Positions 24,212 through 36,556 of a DNA stretch of 64,000 nt are shown one piece after another. Source of the stretch: Vespula vulgaris (lineage: Eukaryota; Arthropoda; Insecta; Hymenoptera; Vespidae). The notes under the pieces are model-generated. The model saw only the letters and a list, made by a program, of their open reading frames with translations, searched no databases and was not told the origin of the DNA. Both the position numbers and the translations under genes were made by a program. Numbering within the stretch: the first letter of the stretch is position 1; each line of letters starts with the position of its first letter. Location: the NCBI RefSeq assembly GCF_905475345.1, contig NC_066588.1, positions 11,856,473 to 11,920,472 of the forward strand, in the 5' to 3' direction.

Positions 24212-24800
24212 ATAATCGCTCGGAGATAAAAAGGAGATAAAATTTGTACAAAATGTGGGAGGCTGATCATGACTCTCTTATGATCGTTCATTTACTCTAT
24301 TGTATTCTGAAATAAAAAAAAGAGAGAAAATAAAATGTATTCAATCTTACAAAAAAAGAAGAAGAAGCATACCATATAATGTGTATGAATCTCGAGAAAG
24401 TAGAAGAAAATTTTCGATAATGTACGGGACATCTTTTATCGAAAAGATTGCCAACCATTTTAGCTATTAATTTAACCCATGCACAGTTTTCTTCGAATTC
24501 TAAGTTCACTTTCCGACGTTTTTGAAATATCGTGAAAATTTTCTTGTCGCACGTTTGTTCGAGTTCGCCAAGAGAAATTTTGAAAAAGCAATGCGAACGA
24601 AAATCGCCTCGCGACTTTCTCTGTCTCTCTCTCTCTCTCTCTCTTTCTCTCTTTCTCTCTTTTCTGGAGAACGAAAGCGTAACGATAAATCACATTCCAC
24701 GGAATCCAGAGGAGCGGATGTAATTTTCGAAAATATATCCGGCCTTCTCAATAGACGAGACGACTGCGATATTCCCTCGACACTGAACCCTGTGGTAGGT

Positions 24801-24929
24801 AGCAGCAGCAGCAGCAGCAGTAGCAGTAGCAGCAGTAGCAGCAGCAGCAGCAGCCAACCAACCAACCAACCAACCAACCAACCAACCAACCAACCAACCA
24901 ACGAACCAACCAACCAACCAGCCAGCCAA
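24801..24929. repeat. Compound (AGC)n / (CAAC)n array
   Basis: AGC units with TAG interruptions (24801-24853) abut a tetranucleotide CAAC/AACC array (24854-24929) with one AACG variant and GCCA variants at its end. On the plus strand this reads poly-Ser then Q-P-T-N repeats; on the minus strand W-L-V-G repeats then poly-Leu/Ala. Both strands stay open across it because the repeat has no stop in several frames, so the long frames here (24506-24986) are not evidence of a gene. Confidence 0.95.
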
Positions 24930-25512
24930 CCGGCGCAGCAGCAAAGTCGGCGGCAGCGTGTTCAAAGTGCAATAAAAAGGTAACACCGGTGCGAGAGTTT
25001 CTATATCTGAACTCGTAACGTCGCGATAAATTCCATTAGTAGAATTTACCGAGCACCTATATACCCGTCGGACGAGTGGAGGAAATCAGAGAAGGAGAGA
25101 GAGCAGGGATTCTCAACAACTCTACCATCTCTTTTTGATCCTTCTTCAGGATCTCAAAGTTCAAAAGAATCTAAAAATCGAATCAACGTTATCCTTTCGA
25201 CTGTTAATACATTGTTTTCTATTTTTATTTGTTTCTTTTTAACATTCCGTTATATCATAAGCTACGAAGACGGTATTCTTATTTTATTAGTTATGAATGA
25301 AATTCAAGAAAGAGAAAGAAGAATAAGAATAAGAATAAGACGAAGGAAGAAGAAGGAAGAAGGAAGAGGGGCTTGTCTTTAAGGAACTACCCCTGGCGAT
25401 TAATCGAGGATGATCAAGAGTAAAGGCAGGATCGAGGTAGAAGAGAAATATCGGCGAGCACGAAGCAGCCAAGTGCTCGTACATCAGTGCCGTCGTTAGA
25501 GGTGGAAACTAT

Positions 25513-25571
25513 AGAAGAAGAAGAAGAAGAAGAAGAAGAAGAAGAAGAAGAAGAAGAAGAAGAAGAAGAAA
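25513..25571. repeat. (GAA)n microsatellite
   Basis: Near-perfect GAA trinucleotide run of about 59 bp, within a purine-rich stretch (25513-25800). Confidence 0.96.
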
Positions 25572-26058
25572 GAAGGAAAAAGTAAGAGAAAGCAAAAGGA
25601 TAAAATTCGAAAAGAGAGAGAGAGAGAGAAATGAAAAGATAGACACGAAAGCTGGTAAATAATACGATAAAGCCTGGCGTTCTCTTAAAAAGAAAGAGAG
25701 AGAGAGAGAGAGAAATTAGAATGAAGAGAAAAATAAAAAATAAAAGCCGTAGGGAAGGAAAAGAATAATAAAGAAGAAGAAAAAGAAGAAAAAGAGAGAA
25801 GCTGTTGATGCGAATGGAGGCATTGGATGAAGTTGGGAGTGCAGGGGGTGAAATTTGTAAACGAAGTAACGGCCGATAATCTCAGCAGGTACGATTTTCG
25901 CGTGCTCGACGACGCTCGTCCGCCTTGGGCGAGAGACTAACGACGTCCTCGCCCTCTTATCTGCTCGGTCACGTACACTCGGAAAACGTCCTCCTCTCTA
26001 CCACCCACACTCACACTAACAACCCATTTTTAGTTCCACTACCTCTTTCTCTTCCACA

Positions 26059-26153
26059 TACTTCTTCTTCTTCTTCTTTCTCCTTCTATTCCTCTTCTTC
26101 TTCTTCTCCTTCTATTCTTCTTCTTCTTCTTCTTCTTCTTCTTCTTCTTCTTC
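26059..26153. repeat. (CTT)n microsatellite
   Basis: Interrupted CTT trinucleotide array of about 95 bp. Its longest pure part is about 26115-26152. It is inverted in sense relative to the GAA array about 500 bp upstream. Confidence 0.95.
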
Positions 26154-26835
26154 CGTCTTCCATTCCCCTTCTTCAAGACGATGCAAAATGCGAGGACCTG
26201 AAAGGGATAAGGATCAGCGGCATTCCCTGTTAATTTAGCTGGCTAGGAAGCGCCATAAATAGGAAACGTCGAGGAGAATGCCGAGCGACTCGCTATTTCC
26301 CTCCATTTTAGCCCCTCGTAAGTATTCTCTCTCTCTCTCTTTCTCCGTATGCGCATGTATATGTCTCTCTCTCTCTCTTTCTCTGTTTCTATCTTTCTCT
26401 AGCTTTCTCGCACGTTCTCGCTTGAGAAGAGACAGCGATTCGAGTTGGAGGAGAGGCAGTGACGTACGATCTACGTCGTAACGTCTTTGATTCTGATTCC
26501 ACTCGAGCGAATATTCATGCCGTCTACCACCTGTCTCCTCTTCTTCCTGTCTTCCGATATTCGACTTCTGCCATTGTTGACTCCGACTACTTGAACTTTC
26601 ATCGGTTGTCCACTGAACGTTGGCAGGAGGATAATCTACGTGGAGCTCGCTTATAATAAATGTGACCCCGTCGGATTTCGAGATTTATAATATTTACTCA
26701 AGAGAAACAATGATTGTAACTGCATATTAATCGTCATGGTCTAATAATGATTGTCTCGGTTAAATATATACGATTAATTAACTCACGTTTATATAGTTAG
26801 AAAATTATTAGATCGATTGAATTATTGCTAAGCGC
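26154..26835. other. Gene-free DNA
   Basis: Unique sequence with interrupted CT runs at about 26325-26400. No gene supported. Confidence 0.6.
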
Positions 26836-27170
26836 GTTTTAAAACGTACGAGCGTTTAAATAAAAGTTGCCTTAAATTTTCATGTTAATAATATCGAAAC
26901 GAGCTACTACCTGTATCTACGTTTAAAACGTACGAGCGTCTAAATAAAAATTATGTTAAATTTTTTAACGTTAATAAAATCAAAACGAGCTACTACTGTA
27001 TCTACGTTTAAAATGTACGAGCGTTTAAATAAAAATTGTCTTAAATTTTAACGTTGATAATATCGGAACGAGCTACACGGTATCTACGTTTAAAATGTAC
27101 GAGCGTTTAAATCAAAATTGTCTTAAATTTTTTAATGTTAAGGTATCGAAACAAGGTACGGATCTATATA
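26836..27170. repeat. Four-copy minisatellite, ~84-bp unit
   Basis: Copies begin at 26836, 26921, 27006 and 27088 (periods 85, 85 and 82 bp, last copy about 83 bp). Each holds GTTTAAAA-GTACGAGCG, TAAAT-AAA, TTAAATTTT, GTTAA, AT-TCG-AACGAGCTAC (less clear in copy 4) and TATCTAC. Substitutions and 1-3-bp indels distinguish the copies. A frame opening in the last copy (27135-27491) has no known domain. Confidence 0.93.
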
Positions 27171-29556
27171 CAATCCATTATACGATTCAAAGCGATAGGA
27201 AAAATCGTTCGGATTACTTTCGACGACGACTGTACGCAGCACCTAAAGCATTGCGAAAGTGATCGTGTAGACCGGAGAAACACTGTACACAAATCACAAC
27301 AAAGCCGGTGCATTAGCACGACATCATCCTGTAGCTTGTACAACACGCGCGGTACTCGTACTGACGTAAACTACCATGACCAAGCTCGTTCGATCGCCTA
27401 TATAAACGCAAACCGATCGATCTTTGATGGAACTCAGGATACGAGTGAGCTCTTCCAAAACGAGACTCTCGGTATATGCGATCATCGTTGACTTTTAAAC
27501 ATCCCTATTTGTGGCATGTGTATATACAAATATGATAACATATTAGAGATATACGACAAATGAAATATAAATACGTTTGCATAATTATCATTAATAATAT
27601 CATCGCCATCGTCGTCATCCACACGCATCGATTGACATCATAGATCGATAACGAATAATACTCGTTTTCTTATGTTTTGTAAAATAGGTTTTAATCGTTT
27701 TCTCTACGAGAAACATCGACACGCCAATAGAGGAACGCTTCTGTATCACTATTCCCGCGTAATATCAACACAGCGAAATTCTACCTCGGTCTCGGTCCAT
27801 CGGGAGGGAATACAAACACTGCAGTGCGGGAAACTTGGATTTTCATTTGCATATTGGCTACGAGACCTGTACGTTGCATACTGGATATGTGCATTATATC
27901 TGCCTCGCCCAACACTCTCTTTCTCTCTCTCTCTCTCTCTATCTGTCTGTCTGTCTATCTCTTTTTGTGTCTCTTTCTCGTCCCCTCTCGTTCGAACGCA
28001 AATATATGTCACTGAACATTCACCGACGTAATGTAATTAAGAGAATCTATTTTAGACAGTCAAACTTATTCGTTAACGGATTACACGCTATAATAAAGAG
28101 ATACAAATTTTTTTCGCAATCGTCGGATTACTTTCGACTCGAAATAGAAAAAGAGAAGCTCTAAGAAGAAAAATAAAAATAATTACTTATTATACTTAAT
28201 GAAAACGAGATTAAAATAATGTGTAATTATAACGAAAGGTAAACGAGACGGAATTCACTTCTTGTAAATTTTCTTTAATATTATATTATCATAATGATGC
28301 GCTTAATTATTACTAATCATTTATATTTTCTTCACACGTCGTATTTCATATCGATCATTTCGCACTTTCGAAAAACTCAAGTGAAAAGACTAATATCCAT
28401 GATCTAATATCGATATCACTGCATTTTCAAACTTCGAAATAAACAGCTGATTCAAAAAACGCGATCGTAAACGTCCGACTTATATTATATTAGAGTTACA
28501 AGATTATTAGATTACAAGATTACAAGATTATTAGTTATTAGATATACAAGTTCTATTATTTAATCAAGACTTGTATTATATTAGAATGACAACTGCATGT
28601 AAACTAAATAACGATGGAACCTGTAGGATTGCCAAGGGAATGAGAAAGAGGTGGAAGAAAGAGATAGAGAAAGACAGGAGTAGAACTCGCGAATCAGGCT
28701 TAAAACTTCTAACTCTCATGATCGAACTCCTCGCGCATGAAGATGAATGGCCTGTGAATTGCGGACTAAGTAGGATGTCACGCGACAGCCCTTCTGCCAT
28801 TTTCCTCTTCTTCCCTTGCCCTTCATTTCCTTACTCGCAAATCCTAGCCCTCTCTCGCTTTCTCCATCTTTGTCGAAGCTCCGTCTAGCTTTCTTCTTCG
28901 TTTATCGAGTGTCCTGGTCGACCCTATGTGACAAACTCCATCTCTCTTTCTCTCTCTTTGTGTGTGTGTGTGTGTGTATCCTTCTCTCTCTTTCTTTCGG
29001 TCCTCTTCTGAAGCGTAACAAACGCAACCACGACTACATCCATCATGCGAAGCACTTTGTCACGGCGGGATCAACAGCGCTTAAATTGTATTTGCGATTC
29101 GCGAAGAGACCATAAATTCTCATCGCCCTGCGACGTGCCCTTCCTCTTCCTTCTTTAATATGCACTCGCTAGCTGAGATTCGTCGTCTATTTTTTTTTCG
29201 ACCTTCCTCGTTTTATCCCAAGAAGAATCGAACGAAGTAGAAAAAGAAGTGCGACGAATGATCGAAATGTGATATCTCAAGTTCGTTGATAGTCAACGAT
29301 TAGAACGTTGAATGATATATAGAGCAGGTATCATTCGTCAAATATTGCTCGGTATATAACTCTTTAGAAATACGTTTATAACGGAATATATGTATACGAA
29401 TTTCTCTTGAAACATTTCGAACGTGTACTAAGTCGGTAACATATAAGTTAGAGTTTGAAATATCAATCTTTAACTAGATCAAACTAGCCTAAATCATACG
29501 GACGATGTATTCATGAGAGAGATGAATGAATTCGTATATCATTTCTCTCTATTCGC

Positions 29557-29561
<5 letters not shown>
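27171..29561. other. Gene-free DNA
   Basis: Contains a CT run with CTGT units (27920-27960), a (GT)n run (28959-28978) and, at about 28496-28545, a small cluster of repeated ATTACAAGATTATTAG-like words. The frame 27672-28031 is partly CT-repeat translation. No gene supported. Confidence 0.55.
28959..28978. repeat. (GT)n microsatellite
   Basis: GT run of 20 bp directly after CT-rich sequence. Confidence 0.93.

Positions 29562-29615
<54 letters not shown>
29562..29615. repeat. (CT)27 microsatellite, longest dinucleotide run in the window
   Basis: Perfect CT run of 54 bp, followed by TTTA, TATA, GTGT and (TCTGTCTATTTA)-like units to about 29690. Confidence 0.96.
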
Positions 29616-29617
<2 letters not shown>

Positions 29618-29690
29618 ATTTATTTATATATATATGTGTGTGTTTATTTATCTGTCTATTTATCTGTCTATTTATCTATCTCTCTATCTT

Positions 29691-31948
29691 GTTTTATTAA
29701 ATTAATACACATCGATAATTAGAAGCAACAAACGTAATGGCAGATTTTCATAAATATTATTTTGCACAATATTATTTCTTGTCCTTTTCTCTTGATTATA
29801 CAAAGAAAAAAAAAATATCGCATATACGAGTTTTGTGCTATAGTAAAATAATTCTGAGAAAAAATAAGTAGTGCAAAATGTGTGTCTGGCATGAAACATC
29901 AAATTACAAGAGAGAGAGAAAGAGATTCTTTTCATCAGCGTAATTTGTACGCTCAGTGAATATTTTTTAGAACGAAAAGTAGAAAAATTTTCTACCTACT
30001 TATTTGTTTCATATAAATAAACAGTTACAATAAATAATACGTCCCGACGACTCTCGAAATTCGTTAAATTTATCTTTATTAACGTTATTAAGATTACGAA
30101 TTAAAAATTTTCCCATGGTAGAATGTATCACCAAATTAATAACAAATACCCGCATGATGTATACATATATTAATAATTCTAATTGCCATTAATGTTATGA
30201 GTGAAAGGATACGTGTATCGTGGTTGCCAGTAACAGTAAGTGCGCTTATACTTCATTAGATGTATATGCAGATGCCTGCATGTTATTTCACATGTACGCA
30301 CAAACATTTATGTAAATATACGCATACACACATATGTACATATGTACATAAATGCAGATTTGTAAGAGAGAGAAAGAGTGAATAAACGAAGAGGAGCGAA
30401 CGTTAGTATACAGATGGTATTTATGCTATTACAAAAATAGCCTTTGCAAATGAAATCTAAACAACGAGAAAGAAATATCAACAAGAAATGTGACATTATT
30501 AAAAAAGTAATCATGACAATTTCTGAGATAACAAACCTAAGAGAAAGATATACATATATATGTATATTATTTGAACAATTTTTACGAACTAATCGACGAA
30601 TACAAATTTTTTCTGTACTCATCAACGGATCAATTTCGAAAGGTAGCTCAAAGTAATCGTATTTATCAGATTATAGTGTTATAATTTATTTAACAAGTTC
30701 AAAATTTTCGTCGGCAATATAGATTTAAAAAACGAGAGAGAAAATGGCACATTAAGGGATATAAGAAGGGTGAAGACTCATAATGGCATTAATATCGAAT
30801 CACTCGTTCATCCAAATTGCACCAATTAACGGTCAAGTAGCTTCCCAACGCAATAACGAAAGCTGAGTTCCATTAAAAGCTGAATTCCGTCGAGTAAATC
30901 GAGTAAATCCACGCCGGTAATTTCACGCTGAAAAAGAGTTTTGAAATTTATCTTGAAATTTATACCGAATGGTTTCCTCCTCTATACTATTTACATACCC
31001 CTATCTCTTCAACAAATTTACTTGTCCTTGACGATATAAGAAACCGATATTAAGAGTTGCAGAAGATTATAAAATAAAGAATAACGATGATCTGAATTAT
31101 ATATAATTCGTCGAAGGTAAGAAAAATCGACGTTCTGAGTTTGACGATGATTCGAAAATAAAACAAAAAGGGTGAAGGGGAGGGGGTTCCCGTTTGGAAT
31201 AAGGAATAAAATAAAAATGAAGGATCGGCCAAGTCTGACTTGTCCCTTTCTTCTCGCGCTAGGAGCAATAAAACTCACGGTACACTTGACGCGACGTCTC
31301 AAACCCCTCTTCTTTCCTCTTCTTCCCCGTATTTATAATTACTTAATACATTATTAATAGACGCTCGACTTTACATAAGCTTCCACGGGAAAGTCGAGAA
31401 ATTCTGAGACGAGAAGTTAAGCAGATTGCCGAGAGACTGGACATTTGCATACTGGTACTTCCATCGGTTTTCAAGCTCTCCTTTTCCTCTTCCCTTCACC
31501 TCTAACCCTCCAACTGCTATCTCTCTTTCTTTTTCTCAGTGTTTCTCTTTCTCTCTCTCTCTCTCTCTCTCTGTTTCTCTCTCTTTTTTCTTTCCTTTCG
31601 ATCTCCTCGACAAAACACATTCGCGAGAACTATACACCACGTTTTGGCTCTAGTTCGATAAGATGTTTCTATTTATTTCAACGAAAAAAATCCAAGAGAT
31701 CTTGTCTCATGTTACCCAACTGAGCGAATTCTAAAGTAGATAATTAGTGACTCCGAGAAATGTCTCTCCTTAGAAGGCAGTCCTCGTGTTTAAGAATAGA
31801 AGTAAGATAAGCGCGAAAGAAGCAATTAGCATAAGAACAGTAGGCAATAATTTAGACCGGTCGGAAATACTTAGAGAGCGAAGGAGTTTCGTGCAAAAGC
31901 AGAATCCAAAGAAATGAAAGAGAAAGAGAAAGAGAAAAAGAGAAAGAG

Positions 31949-31979
<31 letters not shown>

Positions 31980-34114
31980 AAAAAGAGAATGGTAGGTAAA
32001 GAACGTGTGTGCGTGCGAACGATGGGATATCTAGGATTTGAAAGGAGGACAGTGGAGCTCCTGTGCAACTTTAGTGGTAAATTGGAGGTAATTTGCGAGA
32101 GAGGCGGCTGGTCGAGCAGTTAGTGAGCCAACAACCGCTGCCAGAACAACAGACTCTCTCGACCGGTGCTTTGCAGTTACCCCAACGTTAGCTTACAAGG
32201 GGTTAAAAGGACCTGGATGGACGATGCGCTGCACCATTTGTATCGGAAGCATCTCTTGCATCCTTATAGTACGAAATCCTAATGCAAAGTATCTTACAAG
32301 TATTCGAATTTTTTTAGAACGAAAATTTTCTTTCTCAATTACGTATATTAATTTTTTATTCGAATTGATAAACGTGTATGTATTTATATATGAAAGTTAA
32401 CAACTTTGTTCTTTCTTTTTCTTTTTTCATTTTTATGAATTTTTCTTACTTTTCTATTTATATTGCTAAAAGATATCATAAATAAGTGATTATTATCGAA
32501 AATAGTTTTTTTTTTTTTTTTTTTTTTTATTACCTATTCAATAAATGAGTTTCCAAGGAAAGAAAATGCAATTGATTTCTATGTGTTTATATATAAAATA
32601 TATATATTTTTTTAGTTTATACCAAATGTATTACAAAATTCATAAAATTCATAAAATTGATTTAATTTATATAAAATATATAATATATATATTTTTTGTT
32701 AATTTTACACTATTTATCTCTAATTTAAGACGATATGTAAGGACTATTTATTAAGAAAAAGAAAAAAAAAAAGGAAAAAGAAACTACGATCTAATTAAGA
32801 CTACTTATTTCTTATTTAAGATGAAAATATCTAATCAAAAATTTAATAACTACTTATTAAAACGTAAGAATTCTAGATTACTTCTATAAATAATTGCAGA
32901 TAATACGTTCGATCGGTTTTTCTTCGACAGAACATACGTGAGAGGAGACAAGACCGACAAGAAACGCTATGACCTATGCGATCGAACGCAGAAAAGAAAG
33001 AAATAGAAAAAGACGGGGATATAAGGAGTGGGTCGAAAAGAGAAGGGCAAAGAGGTAGATGGAAAAGTAAGGTAAAAACGACAGGCCAGAACCGCACTTT
33101 TCCTCTTAGGGAATGTGCGACGCGACGTCCTCAGCGAATTTTTTATCCCCCGCTGTCTTTTTCTCAACGACGTCGACGACGAAAAAGACAAGGACCGAGC
33201 AGGTGATATTTGCATTTTAAGTAAGAAAGCCGGCTCGGAAGATTATAGTAAGAAACATTCTGGCGCGGGGTGTGCGATATTAAAAGTGAGCTGGATAAAG
33301 TAAGGCGAACTTTCCTTTTCTACCGTGGAAGTAAATGTCTACCTTCTCTTTCTCGAGCTTATGCTGCTAAAGGGATGAACGACTAAGAGAAGAAGTAGGA
33401 CTCTCTAGACATTTTCTTTTCTTTCCTCTTCTTTCGGAGATCTTCGGAGATTTCACCGAAGTGCGTAACGCTAAATAAAAAGGAATCGCGGTAGGAAAAT
33501 TTTTTATATATCCATGTAATCTTCTTTATGGCTTTTAAGCTTATCAACCAACTTCGAGAAGTTTCTGTATGTATACAAATCTTATGAGAATAAGTAAATA
33601 AATGAAAATAAGTAATAGTTGAAACGTTATAGCGATAGAATATCACTATAAATACGAGATAGTCGAAAGTGAGTTGATAATCGATCGATATTTATCACAT
33701 TGATTATTATATAATAATTATTCGAAGAAGACGCGATCGAAGTATCGTCTTCGTTCTAGAAAAAAGAAAAGAACGAAAGAAGAAAAAGAAAAAATCGTGC
33801 GGTCGTGAATAAAAAGGAATATAAAATGAAGAAGCTATGGGAGAGAAAAGAAAAGTCTTTCCCAATTATACCGAGGATCATCGGTGAAAAATCACGTCAG
33901 CTTCGAGAAGATCGTAGGCCGAAGGTGGTACTCCTAGAGACTTCAGGGCCGTAATACGAGCTTAGTTGAAAAGCAGAATCGCACTCCTGGGGCAACGCCT
34001 CGCTCGTTGGCTCGGAACCCTCCTGACTTATGAGCAGATTAAGAAACTCCCAGGGTCTTGAAAACCAGCCTCCAAAGTGCCTCGGGTCACTGCTCGTTTG
34101 TGAAACGAGCCGCA
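29691..34114. other. Gene-free DNA
   Basis: No gene supported. Notable contents are an interrupted CT run (31550-31595), a GA run (31917-31986), a T23 homopolymer (32506-32528), an AT-only patch around 32590-32700, a GC-richer patch at about 32100-32260 and another at 33890-34115. The GC-richer patches have no convincing reading frame and could be conserved non-coding DNA. Confidence 0.55.
32506..32528. repeat. Poly-T homopolymer (T23)
   Basis: Uninterrupted run of 23 T. It could be the A-tail of a minus-strand retroposed copy, but no recognisable body or target-site duplication lies next to it, so I record only the homopolymer. Confidence 0.93.
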
Positions 34115-34185
34115 TCTACCACTACCACCACCACCACCATCACCACCATCAACACTACTACCACCACTATCACCATCACCACCAT
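34115..34185. repeat. (CAC)n/(CAT)n-type trinucleotide array
   Basis: Interrupted ACC/CAC/CAT units, reading as H-rich in one plus frame. It directly follows the GC-richer patch at 33890-34115. Confidence 0.92.
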
Positions 34186-35452
34186 AGAGAATTCCCACGG
34201 AATTCGTTAAAGATATTTTCCGATCTTCTTCGCGCTATCTTATCATAATTACGGACGAACGTTATCTTATTAATCCTGAATAAATCTTTTGAATTTCTCG
34301 TCCCAAAGAAAACATCTTTCCCTTATTACAAGTAGATATACTCGTAATAAAGATCAACATTCCACACATTCGAAGAAATTTCAAAATAATTCATTAATAT
34401 CTCTCGCCAAAGAAATTACTGTGATCGAAGTCAGAGCGAAAGACGAGATCCATTGTTAAAATTTAATCTATCGATATTAGTAAATATTAATATTATTCTA
34501 ACGATAAAATAATAGTAAAATGAAATAAAATCCTTATCATTAAATAGAATTCTCAAAAAAATGTATTTGAAAAGCGACTCTCTCGTCAAGCAGGATGCAC
34601 GAAATAAAAGGAGCCTTCTTCCTTCATAGAAAAGAATAATAAAAGAAGATTGAGGTAAGCTCGCGTATCGGTCCTGTACACGCTCGGCATCCGCGAATTT
34701 CTTTCAGAAAGGATGAATCGTTGGATGATTAACGAAGATGCGCGAGTGAATACAACCGAGAGGGGAAGGAGAGAGGAAAGAAGGATAAGAGGTCGAGCGA
34801 ATGGAACGAAACAACTAACGGAGTAATACTATATCAGCGAAAAAAAGAGGGAAAAGAAAAAAAGAAAAAACAAAAAAAAAAAGAAAAAAAGAACGAAAGA
34901 GAGGAGGAGAAAAGACTAGGAAAAAAAAGCCAACGTCTTCGTCTTCCTCGTAGTTCAAAAAAAAAAAAAGAAAAAGAAAGAGAGAGAGACAAAAAAAAAG
35001 AGAAGAAGGAGAAAAAGAAAAATGAAAGCATTTTCCGCGTGGCACGATGACGTTACGGAGTTTGTCCCATTTTTGAGCGGAGCGAGATTAAGATTTTAAT
35101 TGTGCAGTACGGTAATTACAGAGCAAACTTCCTCCGGCAACCGGTCTCCTTTTCTTCAGATTCTAACCTCCACCCTTCTCTTTCTCGGTTCTCCACCGAT
35201 GCAACTTTCCCTCTACCTACTATTCACTCTTTCTCTCTTTCTCTTTCTCTTATTCTCCTTCTCTTCTTCAGTCCATCCTTCCTGCTTTCTGGAACCCTCG
35301 AGGTGGTAAAAGTTTGTACGGCCAGCTCGAAGTCTCGCGATTGGACGAGTTTTCAGGATAGCGATAGCACCCTCCCCCCTCCCACCCCCTTTCTATCTCT
35401 CTCTTGCATTCTTCTCTTTTTATCCTTCATTCTCACGCCCACCTTTTCTCTT

Positions 35453-35485
<33 letters not shown>

Positions 35486-36420
35486 CTTTCTCTTTCTCTC
35501 TTTCGCTCTACGCAAGCCTTTCGAGAATCGAGCTGGAATAATATTTGTAGAATGGCGAAGCGCAGAACTTATTCGCCATTCGAAGAGAAGAAGAAAGAGA
35601 AAGAGAAAAAAGAGAAAGAGAAAGAGAAAAAAGAGAAAGAGAAAGAGAGAAAAAGGGAGAGAGAGAGAGAGAGAAAGAGAGAGAAGGATAGGCGGAGAGA
35701 ACGAAGGGAGAAGGAACGTCGTCCCTGCTGAGATAATTCGATGGATCAGAAGCGATTTACTTCTAAAATAAACGGAGCTTTTCCTATCGCAACGGCTGAG
35801 AGAAGTCAAGTTTTGTAAGACGACGAAGACGAACCGCCGACAAATATTTTTCGTCTCTTCTAAAAGTAAAAATGAAAAATGATAAGCTCGATAAGTTCGA
35901 TAAAGAGGATCGTTAATTACGATGACGATCGAAATAGAAGAGATATCTTCGAATCCCATGAAACGTGTTTAATCTCTTTGGAAGTCTTTCTCGTAAAAAC
36001 TGAAAGAAAATGAAGATAAAGATAAACGAAGAATAACAATGTAGAAAATCAAGAAAGAAAATATAGGATAGAAATGTTTGATAATTAATCTTTGGTTAAT
36101 CCGATGGATTAATTATCGTGGACTATGTCATGGACTACATTCTTCGTAGCGTTAAGGAACAGTAATACGACCGTGTGGTCGAGTACTTCTAAAAAGAGAG
36201 ACAATAATAGAGAAACAAAAAAGATAGAGGGATAGAGGGAATGAGGAAACTGGCTTGCTCGTAGTACTTTCGCCGTGTGGTAAACTTGGTAAGCCTGAGG
36301 AGTTATGCGTTTCCTAGTAAACTTGCTCTCGAGGCATTACAGCACGCACTGCACCAGTCGTGTTAGTCCTTCCCTCTTCCATCCTACATTTCACGACACA
36401 CGCATACGCATACGCACGTC
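34186..36420. other. Gene-free DNA with purine and pyrimidine blocks
   Basis: The block 34838-35022 is A/G-rich on the plus strand; 35449-35508 is CT-rich and 35581-35712 A/G-rich. Long frames at 35102-35731 (plus) and 35420-35959 (minus) cross these blocks on opposite strands and are mostly S/L or K/E/R repeat translation. I do not call a gene. Confidence 0.55.
35449..35712. repeat. CT tract facing a GA tract (potential large hairpin)
   Basis: A CT-rich tract (35449-35508) and a GA/GAAA-rich tract (35581-35712) are separated by about 70 bp, so single strands could fold back over some 60 bp with imperfect pairing. Both tracts are also mirror-like, a property of triplex-forming DNA. Confidence 0.85.
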
Positions 36421-36425
36421 TATGA

Positions 36426-36556
36426 AGAGAGAAAGAGAGAGAGAGAGAGAGAGAAGGAGAGAGAGAGAGAGAGAGAGAGAGACTGAGAAACACAGAAGTA
36501 TTTGTGAATGTGGGCGGATGCATATGTGTATGTATATATATATATATATATATATA
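36426..36556. repeat. (GA)n and (TA)n microsatellites
   Basis: GA run at 36426-36482 with two short interruptions, then about 50 bp of unique sequence, then a TA run at 36531-36556 and TATG/TGTG units. Confidence 0.95.

Noticed and set aside
24506..24986. Long frames on both strands with poly-Ser/QPTN and poly-Leu/WLVG repeats
   Set aside because: They are translations of a compound microsatellite that has no stops in several registers; both strands are open at once.
32506..32528. T23 run as the tail of a processed pseudogene or SINE
   Set aside because: No recognisable body or target-site duplication next to it.
35102..35959. Frames of 209 (plus) and 179 (minus) codons
   Set aside because: Mostly S/L or K/E/R low complexity from CT and GA tracts, overlapping on opposite strands, with no domain.
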